This document shows, piece after piece, positions 39,349-47,691 of a stretch of 64,000 nt of DNA. The stretch's first letter is position 1. Every line of letters starts with the position of its first letter. Position numbers and translations under genes: made by a program. The DNA is taken from positions 124,001-188,000 of the forward strand of contig NZ_JAACZO010000059.1 of assembly GCF_010993975.1 (NCBI RefSeq), read 5' to 3'. This DNA comes from Halomonas faecis. Lineage in GTDB: Bacteria; Pseudomonadota; Gammaproteobacteria; Pseudomonadales; Halomonadaceae. A model generated the notes under the pieces. The model was given only the letters and a program-made list of their open reading frames with translations. It made no database searches and had not been told where the DNA came from.

Positions 39349-39846
39349 ATGTCTGATTCAACCATGGCCGCGCGAGCGGCAGTTCGCATCGCCCTGGGAG
39401 GAGATGAGGCGGCCTTCGAGCTCAAGGAAGCATTGATCGAGCATGTGCGGTCCCTGGGCTTCGAGGCGGTGGATTTCGGTACCTACAATGCCGAGCCGGT
39501 ACTCTATCCCGATATCGCGGTGCGCGTGGCGCGGGCCGTCGCGGCGGGGGAGGTCGAGCGCGGGGTGCTGGTGTGCGGTACCGGCATCGGGGTCGCGATC
39601 TCGGCCAACAAGGTGCCGGGCATTCGTGCGGCTCAGGCACATGACACCTACTCGGCGATCAAGGCGCGCTCGAGCAATGATGCCCAGATAGTGGCCCTGG
39701 GGGCTCGGGTCGTTGGAGTGGAGCTGGCCAAGAGCATCGTTACCGCCTTTCTCGGCGCCGATTTCGGTGGTGGAGCCTCCAGCGAGAAGGTGGCGCGTAT
39801 CGCCGATTACGAGCAGGAGTTTTCGCGCGGCTCGCCGAGCGCTTGA
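39349..39846 (+). CDS. RpiB/LacAB-family isomerase (EryI/DerI-like, candidate tetrulose-4-phosphate isomerase)
   Basis: 165 residues. Isomerase of the RpiB family with catalytic Cys76 in CGTGIG and the anion loop SANKVPGIRAA. Compared with E. coli RpiB, the Asp-His pair near the N-terminus is Asp19-Glu20, and the His of RQHND is Ser (R-S-S-N-D, residues 107-111). The AHDTYSA-SNDAQIVALGARV pattern resembles EryI of Brucella, which converts erythrulose 4-phosphate to erythrose 4-phosphate. ATG 39349 has AGGAG at 8 bases. It is 73 bases from the regulator gene. Ribose-5-phosphate isomerase is the alternative. Confidence 0.82.
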   Translation: MSDSTMAARAAVRIALGGDEAAFELKEALIEHVRSLGFEAVDFGTYNAEPVLYPDIAVRVARAVAAGEVERGVLVCGTGIGVAISANKVPGIRAAQAHDTYSAIKARSSNDAQIVALGARVVGVELAKSIVTAFLGADFGGGASSEKVARIADYEQEFSRGSPSA

Positions 39847-39919
39847 TCACTGAGGGTTCGGTTGATCGCTGTGGTATCTTGTGCCGGTCGCCAGTCACGG
39901 ATCGTATGAGGCCACCTCC

Positions 39920-40903
39920 ATGAGCGAGCGCGTCGAGAACGCCGACATCGACTTGATGACCGAGATCGCCACCCTCTATTACGTGGAGGGCGAGACGCAG
40001 GAAGTCATCGCCAATCGCCTGGGAATCTCTCGGGTCAAGGCGGGACGCCTGCTCAAGCGGGCGCATGCGGAAGGCATCGTCGATGTGCGGGTGCGTCAGC
40101 ACCCTTCGGTGAGTGCCGAGATCGAGCAGGAGTTGATACGTCGCTTCGGCATCAAGCGTGCCCTGGTGGCGCTCGACCATGCGGATCCGGATGTGCAGCG
40201 TTCCGGTGTGGCCAGCCTGGTTGCCGATCATCTGTCGCGCACCCTGCACGATGGTTCTATCGTCGCCGTGGGAATGGGGCGCAATGTCGGCGCTGTGGCG
40301 GACAACGTCTTCGAGCAGGGCGAGCGCAAGTGCTCGTTCGTGTGTGCCATTGGCGGCTCGCTGCGCGCCGGCGAGTACATGAACCCCGACCATATCTGTC
40401 GACGCCTGGCAATGAAGTTCGGTGGCGACAGCGAGACGCTCTATGCGCCGGCCCTGGTGCAGAACCCCGAGTTGCGCGATGCCATGTACGAGAATTCCAC
40501 CGTGCGACAGACGCTGGATCGTGCGCGGCGGGCCGACACTGCCCTGATTGGGGTGGGGGATCTCAGCGAGGACAGCAACATGGTGCGCATGGGGTGGTTC
40601 TCGCCCCAGGAAATCGCCGAGGCCCGGCTGTCGGGCACGGTGGGCGACATGATGGGCTATGACTTCATCGACCTGCACGGGCAGCCTGCGCGGACGCCGA
40701 TGCAGGGGCGGGTGATCGGCCTGACCATTGGGGATCTGGCGCGAATTCCCGATGTCGTCGCCATTGCCAGCGAGAACACCAAGGCCGCCGGCATCCTCGG
40801 GGCGCTGCGAACCGGCGTGATCGACACTCTGGCGACCAGCGTCACCAACGCGCATACCATCCTGCGCCTCGATGAGGCGACGCCTGCCGCCGAAGCTGGC
40901 TGA
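39920..40903 (+). CDS. SorC/DeoR-family sugar-binding regulator (EryD-like)
   Basis: 327 residues. An N-terminal helix-turn-helix of the sigma-70 region 4 like type (about residues 15-50, YYVEGETQEVIANRLGISRVKAGRLLK) is followed by the SorC sugar-binding domain with GMGRNVGAV, CAIGGSLRAGEYMNPDHICRRLA and ALIGVGDLSEDSNMVRMG. EryD, the erythritol regulator, belongs to this family. It probably controls the dhaK operon and the dehydrogenase-ABC operon that flank it. The start at 39920 gives the expected length. Confidence 0.88.
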   Translation: MSERVENADIDLMTEIATLYYVEGETQEVIANRLGISRVKAGRLLKRAHAEGIVDVRVRQHPSVSAEIEQELIRRFGIKRALVALDHADPDVQRSGVASLVADHLSRTLHDGSIVAVGMGRNVGAVADNVFEQGERKCSFVCAIGGSLRAGEYMNPDHICRRLAMKFGGDSETLYAPALVQNPELRDAMYENSTVRQTLDRARRADTALIGVGDLSEDSNMVRMGWFSPQEIAEARLSGTVGDMMGYDFIDLHGQPARTPMQGRVIGLTIGDLARIPDVVAIASENTKAAGILGALRTGVIDTLATSVTNAHTILRLDEATPAAEAG

Positions 40904-41090
40904 TCATATGTTCATTGATGCTTCGCGGTGAGCAGTGCTATTCCTGGCCGTCTCTTGACCCCTTTTGGCACTCCCGTGATGGGGCGTCATAAAAACCTCT
41001 TTATAAACAATTAATTATAAATTGATCCTAAAGTATTAGGCAAAAATCCCAACGAGTTCATTGACCCGGCTATACTGAAAAGCGTTAATT

Positions 41091-41115
41091 CATTTGAGCA
41101 ATACAAGATCAAATG
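41091..41115. promoter_or_regulatory. Putative SorC-type operator before the dehydrogenase-ABC operon
   Basis: CATTTGA (41091-41097) and TCAAATG (41109-41115) are perfect inverted arms around an 11-base spacer, 31 bases before the start codon and just downstream of a TATACT -10-like box (41071-41076). The right half GATCAAATG recurs in the dhaK/rpiB-like intergenic region, so one regulator may bind both. Confidence 0.5.
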
Positions 41116-41146
41116 ATAAGCCAGCGCGAGCTCAGTGGAGGCCCTC

Positions 41147-42259
41147 ATGAACGATACCCTCACCCAATCCGCGACCGCGGATGTCACCATCCCCGACACC
41201 ATGGATGCCATCGTGGCCTATGCCCCGGGAGACTATCGCCTGGAGCAGGTGGCAGTGCCGGAAATCGGCGAGAAGGAAATCCTGATCAAGGTAGAGGCCT
41301 GCGGGATCTGCGCCGGCGACCTCAAGGCCTTCGAAGGCGCGCCCAGTTTCTGGGGTGACGCGGAGCAGCCGGCCTATATCAAGGCGCCGATGATTCCCGG
41401 GCACGAGTTCATCGGGCATGTGGTCAAGATGGGGCCCGGGGCCCAGGGCTTCGAGGTCGGTGATCGCATCATCTCCGAACAGATCGTGCCGTGCTGGGAC
41501 TGCCGCTTCTGCAACCGCGGCCAGTACTGGATGTGCGAACGGCATGATGTCTATGGCTTCCAGCACAACGTCAATGGCGGCATGGCCGAGTACATGAAGT
41601 TCCCCGCCGAGGCAGTCAATCATAGGCTCCCGGATGACCTGCCCATGGAGAAAGCCGTGCTCGCCGAGCCATATGCCTGTTCCATGCACGCCGTCAAACG
41701 TGCCCAGATCGAACTGGGTGACGTCGTCGTGCTATCCGGTGCCGGCACCCTGGGGCTCGGCATGATCGGCCCGATCAAGAAGTCCGGCCCCGCCAAGCTG
41801 GTGGTGCTGGACCTGAATCCCGAGCGGCTGAAACTGGCGAAACGGTTCGGGGCCGATGTAGCGCTCAATCCCGCCGAGGACGATGTGGTGTCGATCGTCA
41901 AGGAGATGACCGGCGGCTACGGCTGCGACATCTACATTGAGGCCACCGGCGCGCCCAAATCGGTGGAACAGGGCCTGTCGATGCTGCGCAAGCTCGGGCG
42001 GTTCGTGGAATTCAGCGTCTTCAAGGAGCCGGTGACAGTGGACTGGAGCATCATCAGCGACCGCAAGGAGCTCGATGTGCTGGGGGCTCACCTGGGGCCT
42101 TACTGCTATCCGCTGGTCATCGAAGGCATCGAGAGCGGCGATTGCCCGACCCAGGGTGTGGTGACTCACACACTGCCACTGGCGCGTTTCCACGATGGCA
42201 TCGAGTTGATGAGACACGACAAGCAGGCCCTCAAGGTCGTCCTGATCCCGGGCGGGTGA
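41147..42259 (+). CDS. Zinc-dependent polyol dehydrogenase (EltD-like, candidate erythritol/L-threitol dehydrogenase)
   Basis: 370 residues of the medium-chain zinc dehydrogenases. Catalytic zinc ligands Cys55 (CGIC) and His86-Glu87 (GHE); structural zinc cysteines 116, 119, 122 and 130; Rossmann segment VVLSGAGTLGLGMIG. The closest described function I can recall is erythritol/L-threitol dehydrogenase (EltD) of Mycolicibacterium. It would oxidise the tetritol to erythrulose for the DhaK/DhaL kinase. The start at 41147 has GGAGG at 5 bases; a GTG at 41135 is in frame. Other polyols, such as threitol isomers or ribitol, are possible. Confidence 0.8.
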   Translation: MNDTLTQSATADVTIPDTMDAIVAYAPGDYRLEQVAVPEIGEKEILIKVEACGICAGDLKAFEGAPSFWGDAEQPAYIKAPMIPGHEFIGHVVKMGPGAQGFEVGDRIISEQIVPCWDCRFCNRGQYWMCERHDVYGFQHNVNGGMAEYMKFPAEAVNHRLPDDLPMEKAVLAEPYACSMHAVKRAQIELGDVVVLSGAGTLGLGMIGPIKKSGPAKLVVLDLNPERLKLAKRFGADVALNPAEDDVVSIVKEMTGGYGCDIYIEATGAPKSVEQGLSMLRKLGRFVEFSVFKEPVTVDWSIISDRKELDVLGAHLGPYCYPLVIEGIESGDCPTQGVVTHTLPLARFHDGIELMRHDKQALKVVLIPGG

Positions 42260-42320
42260 GACGCGTTCCCTGGCGCCGATGGAGTCGGGGCGAAAGTGAA
42301 CAACAAGAGGTCGTTTCATC

Positions 42321-42968
42321 ATGAGTTCACGAGTCGATGCCGGGCCGGTGTCTCGCGCCGGAAAGAGGCGAGGACGTGTCGCGGTCATGGCCGTTGCGGT
42401 CGTCGTGCTGGCGGCCATGGCACTGGATACCACCGTGGTGCCGATCGGTGCGCAGCAGGAAGAAGGGTTTTCCGCCGAGCGCTACGGCGCGGAACACTTT
42501 CCCATCGTGCGCGACAGCGTCGAGAAGCGTGCCGTGGAGGCCAGTGAACTGGCGGCCGCCGTCGCCGAGGACAAGGCCGCGGCCGGGGAGCGCTATGGCG
42601 TAGCGGCCGGCATCGGCCCGGTGGTCCCCGTGACTTTCTCCGGTGTGGTCGGAGAGGGCAAGGCCGGCATCTATGCGGTCGACGTCGAGGGCGTTCCAGA
42701 GGATCTGACGATTCGCGTGCAGACCGGCCCGGCCATCAATGGTACCGATCTTCGGGACGCCACTGGCGACATCGAGTTCGGTCAGTTCACCAACCAGATC
42801 GAATACCAGAACGCCGGCGCGGCGATCAACGACGGGATGAAGGAGCAGGTGCTGTCGGGGATCGACACCGACGACCTGAGCGGCGAGACCATCGCTGTCA
42901 CCGGCGTCTTCAAGTTGATCAATCCAAACAACTGGCTCGTGACGCCCGTCAGCCTGCGCGTGCAGTGA
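42321..42968 (+). CDS. DUF2291 protein (membrane-anchored periplasmic accessory of a sugar ABC transporter)
   Basis: 215 residues. A basic N-terminus, one membrane segment (about residues 21-36) and a periplasmic domain containing VQTGPAINGTDLRDATGDIEFGQFTNQIEYQNAG-type family motifs (GPAINGTDLRD and FGQFTNQIEYQ). DUF2291 genes recur next to RbsA/RbsC/RbsB-like importers in polyol loci, but the role is not established. It lies 12 bases before the ATPase gene. It probably helps the importer or processes the ligand outside the membrane. Confidence 0.88.
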   Translation: MSSRVDAGPVSRAGKRRGRVAVMAVAVVVLAAMALDTTVVPIGAQQEEGFSAERYGAEHFPIVRDSVEKRAVEASELAAAVAEDKAAAGERYGVAAGIGPVVPVTFSGVVGEGKAGIYAVDVEGVPEDLTIRVQTGPAINGTDLRDATGDIEFGQFTNQIEYQNAGAAINDGMKEQVLSGIDTDDLSGETIAVTGVFKLINPNNWLVTPVSLRVQ

Positions 42969-42980
42969 GCGAGCCCATCC

Positions 42981-44546
42981 ATGACGGACGAACCTGCCAT
43001 GAGCCACAACGATAAGCTGTCCCCGGAGGAGGCTTCCGGCGAGGTCATTCTCTCGGCGCGTCATGTCGCCAAGTCCTTCGGCAACGTCCACGCCCTGAAA
43101 GCGGTGAACTTCGATGTACATCGCGGACAAGTCACGACGCTGTTCGGCGAGAACGGCGCCGGCAAGTCGACGCTGATGAAGATCCTGTCGGGCGTGGTCC
43201 GTCCCACCTCCGGCGAGATTCTGCTCGAGGGGCGGGCGGTGAGTTTCGCCTCGACCAGCGAGGCACAGCGGCTGGGTATCTCGATCATTCACCAGGAGTT
43301 GAGCCTGGCGCCCAACTTGAGCGTGCGCGACAACATCTTCATGGGGCGCGAGCTGGGCGGAGCGACCGGTGTCGACTATGCCGAGGAGGAGCGCCAGACT
43401 CGCTTGCTGATGGAGGAACTCGACGAGCCCATCGATCCGCTGACACCGGTGGAGGAGCTGCGGCTGGGGCAGCAGCAGGTCGTCGAGATCGCTCGGGCGC
43501 TGTCGGCGAATTCACGCATCCTGATCATGGACGAGCCGACCTCGGCGCTCTCCGCCACGGAGGTTGAGGTGCTGTTCCGGGTCATCCGTGACCTCAAGCA
43601 GCGCGGAGTCTCCATCGTCTACATCTCCCACCATCTCGAGGAAGCGCTCACGATCACCGATCATGCGGTGGTGCTGCGTGATGGCGTCATGACGGCCTAT
43701 GCCCCGCGTCGGGACATCGATCTGGAGTGGATCGTGCGCCACATGGTCGGCGAGGGCTTCGACCTTGGCTCGCCTCCCACGGGTTACGAGATGGGCGAAG
43801 TCGCCCTTTCGCTGCGTGAGATGTCGGTGCCGGATGCCACGGTGCCGGGGCGCTCGGCGGTCGATCGCCTGTCCCTCGATGTGCGCGCGGGCGAGATCGT
43901 CTGCATCTACGGCTTGATGGGGGCGGGGCGCACCGAACTGCTCGAGAGCGTCGCCGGTCGCATCTCGTCGGCGCAAGGCGAGGTCGTGCTCGAAGGCCAT
44001 GATGTCTCGCATCTGAGCATCGCCGAGCGCATCGAGCATGGCCTGGTGCTGGTGCCCGAGGATCGGCAGCGCGACGGTCTGGTACAGACGATGTCGGTGG
44101 GCGAGAACTTGTCGCTGGCCAGCATCGGTGCCTTTACGCGCGGTCTCTTCACCTCGCGACGGCGGGAGCAGGATGTCGTGACGTCGTCCATCCGCAATGT
44201 GCATATCAAGACCGATGGCGGCGAGGCCGGCATCGGATCGCTGTCGGGTGGGAATCAGCAGAAGGTCGTCATCGGCAAGATGCTGGCCACGCATCCCAGG
44301 GTCGTGCTGCTCGACGAACCCAGCAGAGGCATCGATATCGGCGCCAAGGCCGAGGTCTTCGGGCTGCTCAGTGAAGGTGCCCGGCAGGGGCTCGCCGTTG
44401 TCTTTTCGACTTCCGAGGTCGGCGAGTGCCTGAGCATCGCGCATCGGGTCGTGGTGATGAGCCGGGGACGGATCGTGGCGGAGTTCGGTGCCGGCGTCAG
44501 CAAAGAAGAGATCATGGCCGCTTCGGGCGAAGCCGTGGCTGCCTGA
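42981..44546 (+). CDS. Sugar/polyol ABC transporter ATPase (EryE-like)
   Basis: 521 residues with two ABC domains. The first has Walker [10 protein letters not shown] and Walker B ILIMDEPTSA; the second has GLMGAGRTE, signature LSGGNQQK and Walker B VVLLDEPSRG. CUT2 family, so it energises uptake with the next two genes. An alternative start is the ATG at 42999; the first 20 residues are poorly conserved either way. In erythritol loci the equivalent gene is eryE. Substrate is inferred from the neighbours. Confidence 0.88.
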   Translation: MTDEPAMSHNDKLSPEEASGEVILSARHVAKSFGNVHALKAVNFDVHRGQVTTLFGENGAGKSTLMKILSGVVRPTSGEILLEGRAVSFASTSEAQRLGISIIHQELSLAPNLSVRDNIFMGRELGGATGVDYAEEERQTRLLMEELDEPIDPLTPVEELRLGQQQVVEIARALSANSRILIMDEPTSALSATEVEVLFRVIRDLKQRGVSIVYISHHLEEALTITDHAVVLRDGVMTAYAPRRDIDLEWIVRHMVGEGFDLGSPPTGYEMGEVALSLREMSVPDATVPGRSAVDRLSLDVRAGEIVCIYGLMGAGRTELLESVAGRISSAQGEVVLEGHDVSHLSIAERIEHGLVLVPEDRQRDGLVQTMSVGENLSLASIGAFTRGLFTSRRREQDVVTSSIRNVHIKTDGGEAGIGSLSGGNQQKVVIGKMLATHPRVVLLDEPSRGIDIGAKAEVFGLLSEGARQGLAVVFSTSEVGECLSIAHRVVVMSRGRIVAEFGAGVSKEEIMAASGEAVAA

Positions 44547-44573
44547 ATCATACGAATAGCGGAGTGCACAACA

Positions 44574-45716
44574 ATGACCGATACCAGCCAAGCCGCCGGT
44601 TCCCGCAATGGCGGACTCGACCTGGGGCGCCTGCTGCTCGAGGGCCGCGCCTTCTTCGCCCTGATTGCGATCATCATCATCTTCTCGATTCTGTCGCCGG
44701 TCTACTTCTCGGTGGACAATTTCCTGACCATGTCGTCCCACGTGGCGATCTTCGGTCTGCTGTCCATCGGCATGCTGCTGGTCATTCTGACGGGTGGCAT
44801 CGATCTCTCCGTAGGCTCGACGCTGGGCTTCGCGGGCGTCTTCGCCGGCTTTCTGATGCAGGGAGTGTCGTTCGAGCTCTTCGGCGTGGTGGTCTATCCG
44901 CCAGTGTGGGCGGTGGTCGTCCTGACCTGTGCCATGGGGGCCTTCGTCGGGGCGATCAATGGCGTGCTCATCGCCTACTTCAAGGTGCCGGCCTTCGTCG
45001 CGACCCTGGGCATGCTCTATGTGGCCCGCGGCGTTGCCCTGTTGATGACCGATGGCCTCACCTACAACAACCTCGGTGGCAGTCCGGAGCTCGGTAATAC
45101 CGGCTTCGACTGGCTGGGCTTCAACCGCTTGTTCGGCGTTCCCATCGGCGTGCTGGTTCTGGCGGCCGTGGCGATCGTCGCCCTGCTGGCCCTGACCCGG
45201 ACGCCGTTCGGGCGCTGGGTCTACTCGACCGGTGGCAATGCCCGGGCGGCAGAACTGTCGGGGGTCCCGGTCAAGCGTGTACAGGTATCCGTCTATGTGC
45301 TGTCGGGCATCTGCGCTGCCATCGCCGGCCTGGTGCTGTCGTCGCAGCTGACTTCCGCCGGGCCGACGGCCGGGACCACCTATGAGTTGACCGCCATCGC
45401 CGGGGTGGTCATCGGCGGCGCGGCGCTGACCGGTGGGCGCGGCAATGTGCGGGGCACCCTGCTCGGGGCCTTCGTGATCGGCTTTCTGTCCGATGGCCTG
45501 GTGATCATCGGCGTCTCGTCCTACTGGCAGACCGTGTTCACCGGCGCCGTCATCGTTCTCGCCGTGCTGCTCAACAGCATTCAGTACAGCGGTCGGAAGA
45601 AGCAGCGCTCGACGTCTTCCGGCGGCGAAGTCTCCTCTCCGCAACGAGAGGTCAAGTCCCGCGGGGCGGAGCCCGCCGCGGAAAGTACTGCCGTGAACCC
45701 GGCATCACAATCATAA
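44574..45716 (+). CDS. Sugar/polyol ABC transporter permease (EryF-like)
   Basis: 380 residues, BPD_transp_2 family with about ten helices. GGIDLSVGSTLGF and the VYSTGGNARAAELSGVPV segment are typical. The C-terminal tail of about 45 residues (after LLNSIQYSGRKK) is hydrophilic, serine- and glutamate-rich and longer than usual. It is 27 bases after the ATPase gene and 18 bases before the binding-protein gene. Confidence 0.88.
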   Translation: MTDTSQAAGSRNGGLDLGRLLLEGRAFFALIAIIIIFSILSPVYFSVDNFLTMSSHVAIFGLLSIGMLLVILTGGIDLSVGSTLGFAGVFAGFLMQGVSFELFGVVVYPPVWAVVVLTCAMGAFVGAINGVLIAYFKVPAFVATLGMLYVARGVALLMTDGLTYNNLGGSPELGNTGFDWLGFNRLFGVPIGVLVLAAVAIVALLALTRTPFGRWVYSTGGNARAAELSGVPVKRVQVSVYVLSGICAAIAGLVLSSQLTSAGPTAGTTYELTAIAGVVIGGAALTGGRGNVRGTLLGAFVIGFLSDGLVIIGVSSYWQTVFTGAVIVLAVLLNSIQYSGRKKQRSTSSGGEVSSPQREVKSRGAEPAAESTAVNPASQS

Positions 45717-45734
45717 GACCCAAGGGTGACCATT

Positions 45735-46691
45735 ATGCTCATGAAAGGAAAACGCCTGCTGATTGCAGCCCTCGCCGTGACGGTCCCGCTCGTGGCGAGT
45801 GCCGCTGCGGCCCAGGACAAGGGGCTCATCTCGATCATCGTCAATGATACGTCGAACCCCTACTGGTTCACCGAAGGCAAGATCGCCGAGGCCACCGCCG
45901 AGGAACTCGGTTACGAAGCCAACGTCAGCTCCCACAAGGGGGATACCAATACCGAAAGCAACCAGGTCGACACGGCAATCACCAATCAGGCCGAGGCGAT
46001 CATTCTCGATCCCGCCAATGCGGATGGTTCGATCGGTGCGGTGCGCAAGGCGGTCGATGCCGGCATTCCGGTGTTCATCGTCAACGCCGAGATCAACCAG
46101 CAGGGCCTGGCCAAGGCACAGCTGGTGTCCAACAATGCCCAGGGGGCGGCACTTGGTGCCCAGCAATGGGTGCAGAGCGTTGGTGACGAGGCGGAGTATG
46201 TCGAGCTGAAGGGAGCCCCTTCCGACAACAACGCCGCGACCCGTTCCAACGGCTATGAAACCGTGCTCAGCCAGTATCCGAGCCTTGAGCGTGTCGGTTC
46301 GGACGTGGCCAACTGGGACCGTACTCAGGGCTACAACAAGATGCAGAGCATGCTGCAGGCCAACCCCGATGTCGACGGCGTGATCAGCGGCAACGATGAA
46401 ATGGCGCTGGGCGCTATCGCGGCACTCAAGGAGGCCGGCAAGCTGGACGACGTGGTGGTCGGTGGCTTCGATGGTTCGCCGGATGCCGTGGAAGCGGTCA
46501 GGGCCGGCGAGATGGCCTACACGGTGCTGCAGCCAGTAGCGATCTTCGCCGAAGAGGCGGTGCGCATGGCAGACGAGTACATTCGCACCGGCGAGACCGG
46601 CATCGAAGACGAGAAGAAGCTCTTCGACTGCATGCTGGTCACGGCCGAGAACTTGGATCAGTACACCGATCCCTTCGTGCTCGAGCAGTAA
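45735..46691 (+). CDS. Sugar/polyol ABC transporter binding protein (EryG-like)
   Basis: 318 residues from ATG 45735 (AAGGGTGA upstream); a GTG at 45726 and an ATG at 45741 are in frame. Signal peptide of about 25 residues ending in AAAQ-D. RbsB-like fold: ISIIVNDTSNPYWFTEGK, ILDPANADGSIGAV, VFIVNAEIN, GVISGNDEMALGAIAAL and VVGGFDGSPDAVEAV. The tetritol is the proposed ligand by context. Two cysteine-free domains apart from one late Cys. A terminator follows. Confidence 0.88.
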   Translation: MLMKGKRLLIAALAVTVPLVASAAAAQDKGLISIIVNDTSNPYWFTEGKIAEATAEELGYEANVSSHKGDTNTESNQVDTAITNQAEAIILDPANADGSIGAVRKAVDAGIPVFIVNAEINQQGLAKAQLVSNNAQGAALGAQQWVQSVGDEAEYVELKGAPSDNNAATRSNGYETVLSQYPSLERVGSDVANWDRTQGYNKMQSMLQANPDVDGVISGNDEMALGAIAALKEAGKLDDVVVGGFDGSPDAVEAVRAGEMAYTVLQPVAIFAEEAVRMADEYIRTGETGIEDEKKLFDCMLVTAENLDQYTDPFVLEQ

Positions 46692-46743
46692 TGCAGGCAA
46701 TTGCCATGGCGGAGCATCCGCTTCCGGCATGTCGAGCCTCAAG

Positions 46744-46771
46744 CGCCGCCAGGGTTTCCTGGCGGCGTTTT
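46744..46771 (+). terminator. Intrinsic terminator after the ABC operon
   Basis: CGCCGCCAGG, loop GTTT, CCTGGCGGCG and TTTT: a 10-base stem with T-run, 52 bases after the binding-protein stop. It ends the dehydrogenase-DUF2291-ABC operon before the convergent ribH gene. Confidence 0.9.
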
Positions 46772-46785
46772 GACGATGGGCCTTG

Positions 46786-47367
<582 letters not shown>

Positions 47368-47377
47368 CTAAGGTGCC

Positions 47378-47545
47378 GTTCTCTTTCATCCGGACTATCA
47401 CCGTCGGCTTCGGTATCTCACCGAATCTGCTGTCCCCGGCCGTAGTACCGATGCCGGGCGCTCGCGGGCTTGTGCGCGCCTTCTCTTTCACTGAATGGAA
47501 GGGTGCCATCACCGCCGGTGGGGACTTTCACCCCGCCCTGAGAAC
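47378..47545 (-). promoter_or_regulatory. FMN riboswitch (RFN element) of ribH2
   Basis: Read on the minus strand, the conserved RFN landmarks occur in order: AGGGCGGGGTGAAAGTCCCC, ACCGGCGGTGAT, a variable arm, AGCCCGCGAGCGCC, GATTCGGTGAGATACCGAAG, CCGACGGTGATAGTCCGGAT and GAAAGAGAACG. The aptamer ends about 110 bases before the ribH2 start. The leader between them contains a CCTGATTCTGGTAA segment like those of other gammaproteobacterial rib leaders. High FMN should shut off ribH2. Confidence 0.95.
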
Positions 47546-47637
47546 AGTGGCCATGTATGGCCGCGCTCTATTCTACGTATGCCACCGGACGGGCGCCAGA
47601 TGCCGATGGCGTCTCGCGACATGAGGAGGTGGAACCA

Positions 47638-47671
47638 AAAAGGGCGCGGCCGACTGGCCGCGCCCTTTTCG
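47638..47671. terminator. Terminator of tkt copy 2 (duplicate of the one at 34195)
   Basis: AAAGGGCGCGGCC, loop GACT, GGCCGCGCCCTTT with flanking A/T runs. Same stem and loop as at 34195-34226 and the same following bases down to the tkt stop codon, with only a few differences. It serves tkt copy 2 on the minus strand. Confidence 0.88.
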
Positions 47672-47691
47672 TCGTGGTTGCCCGGTCGGTA

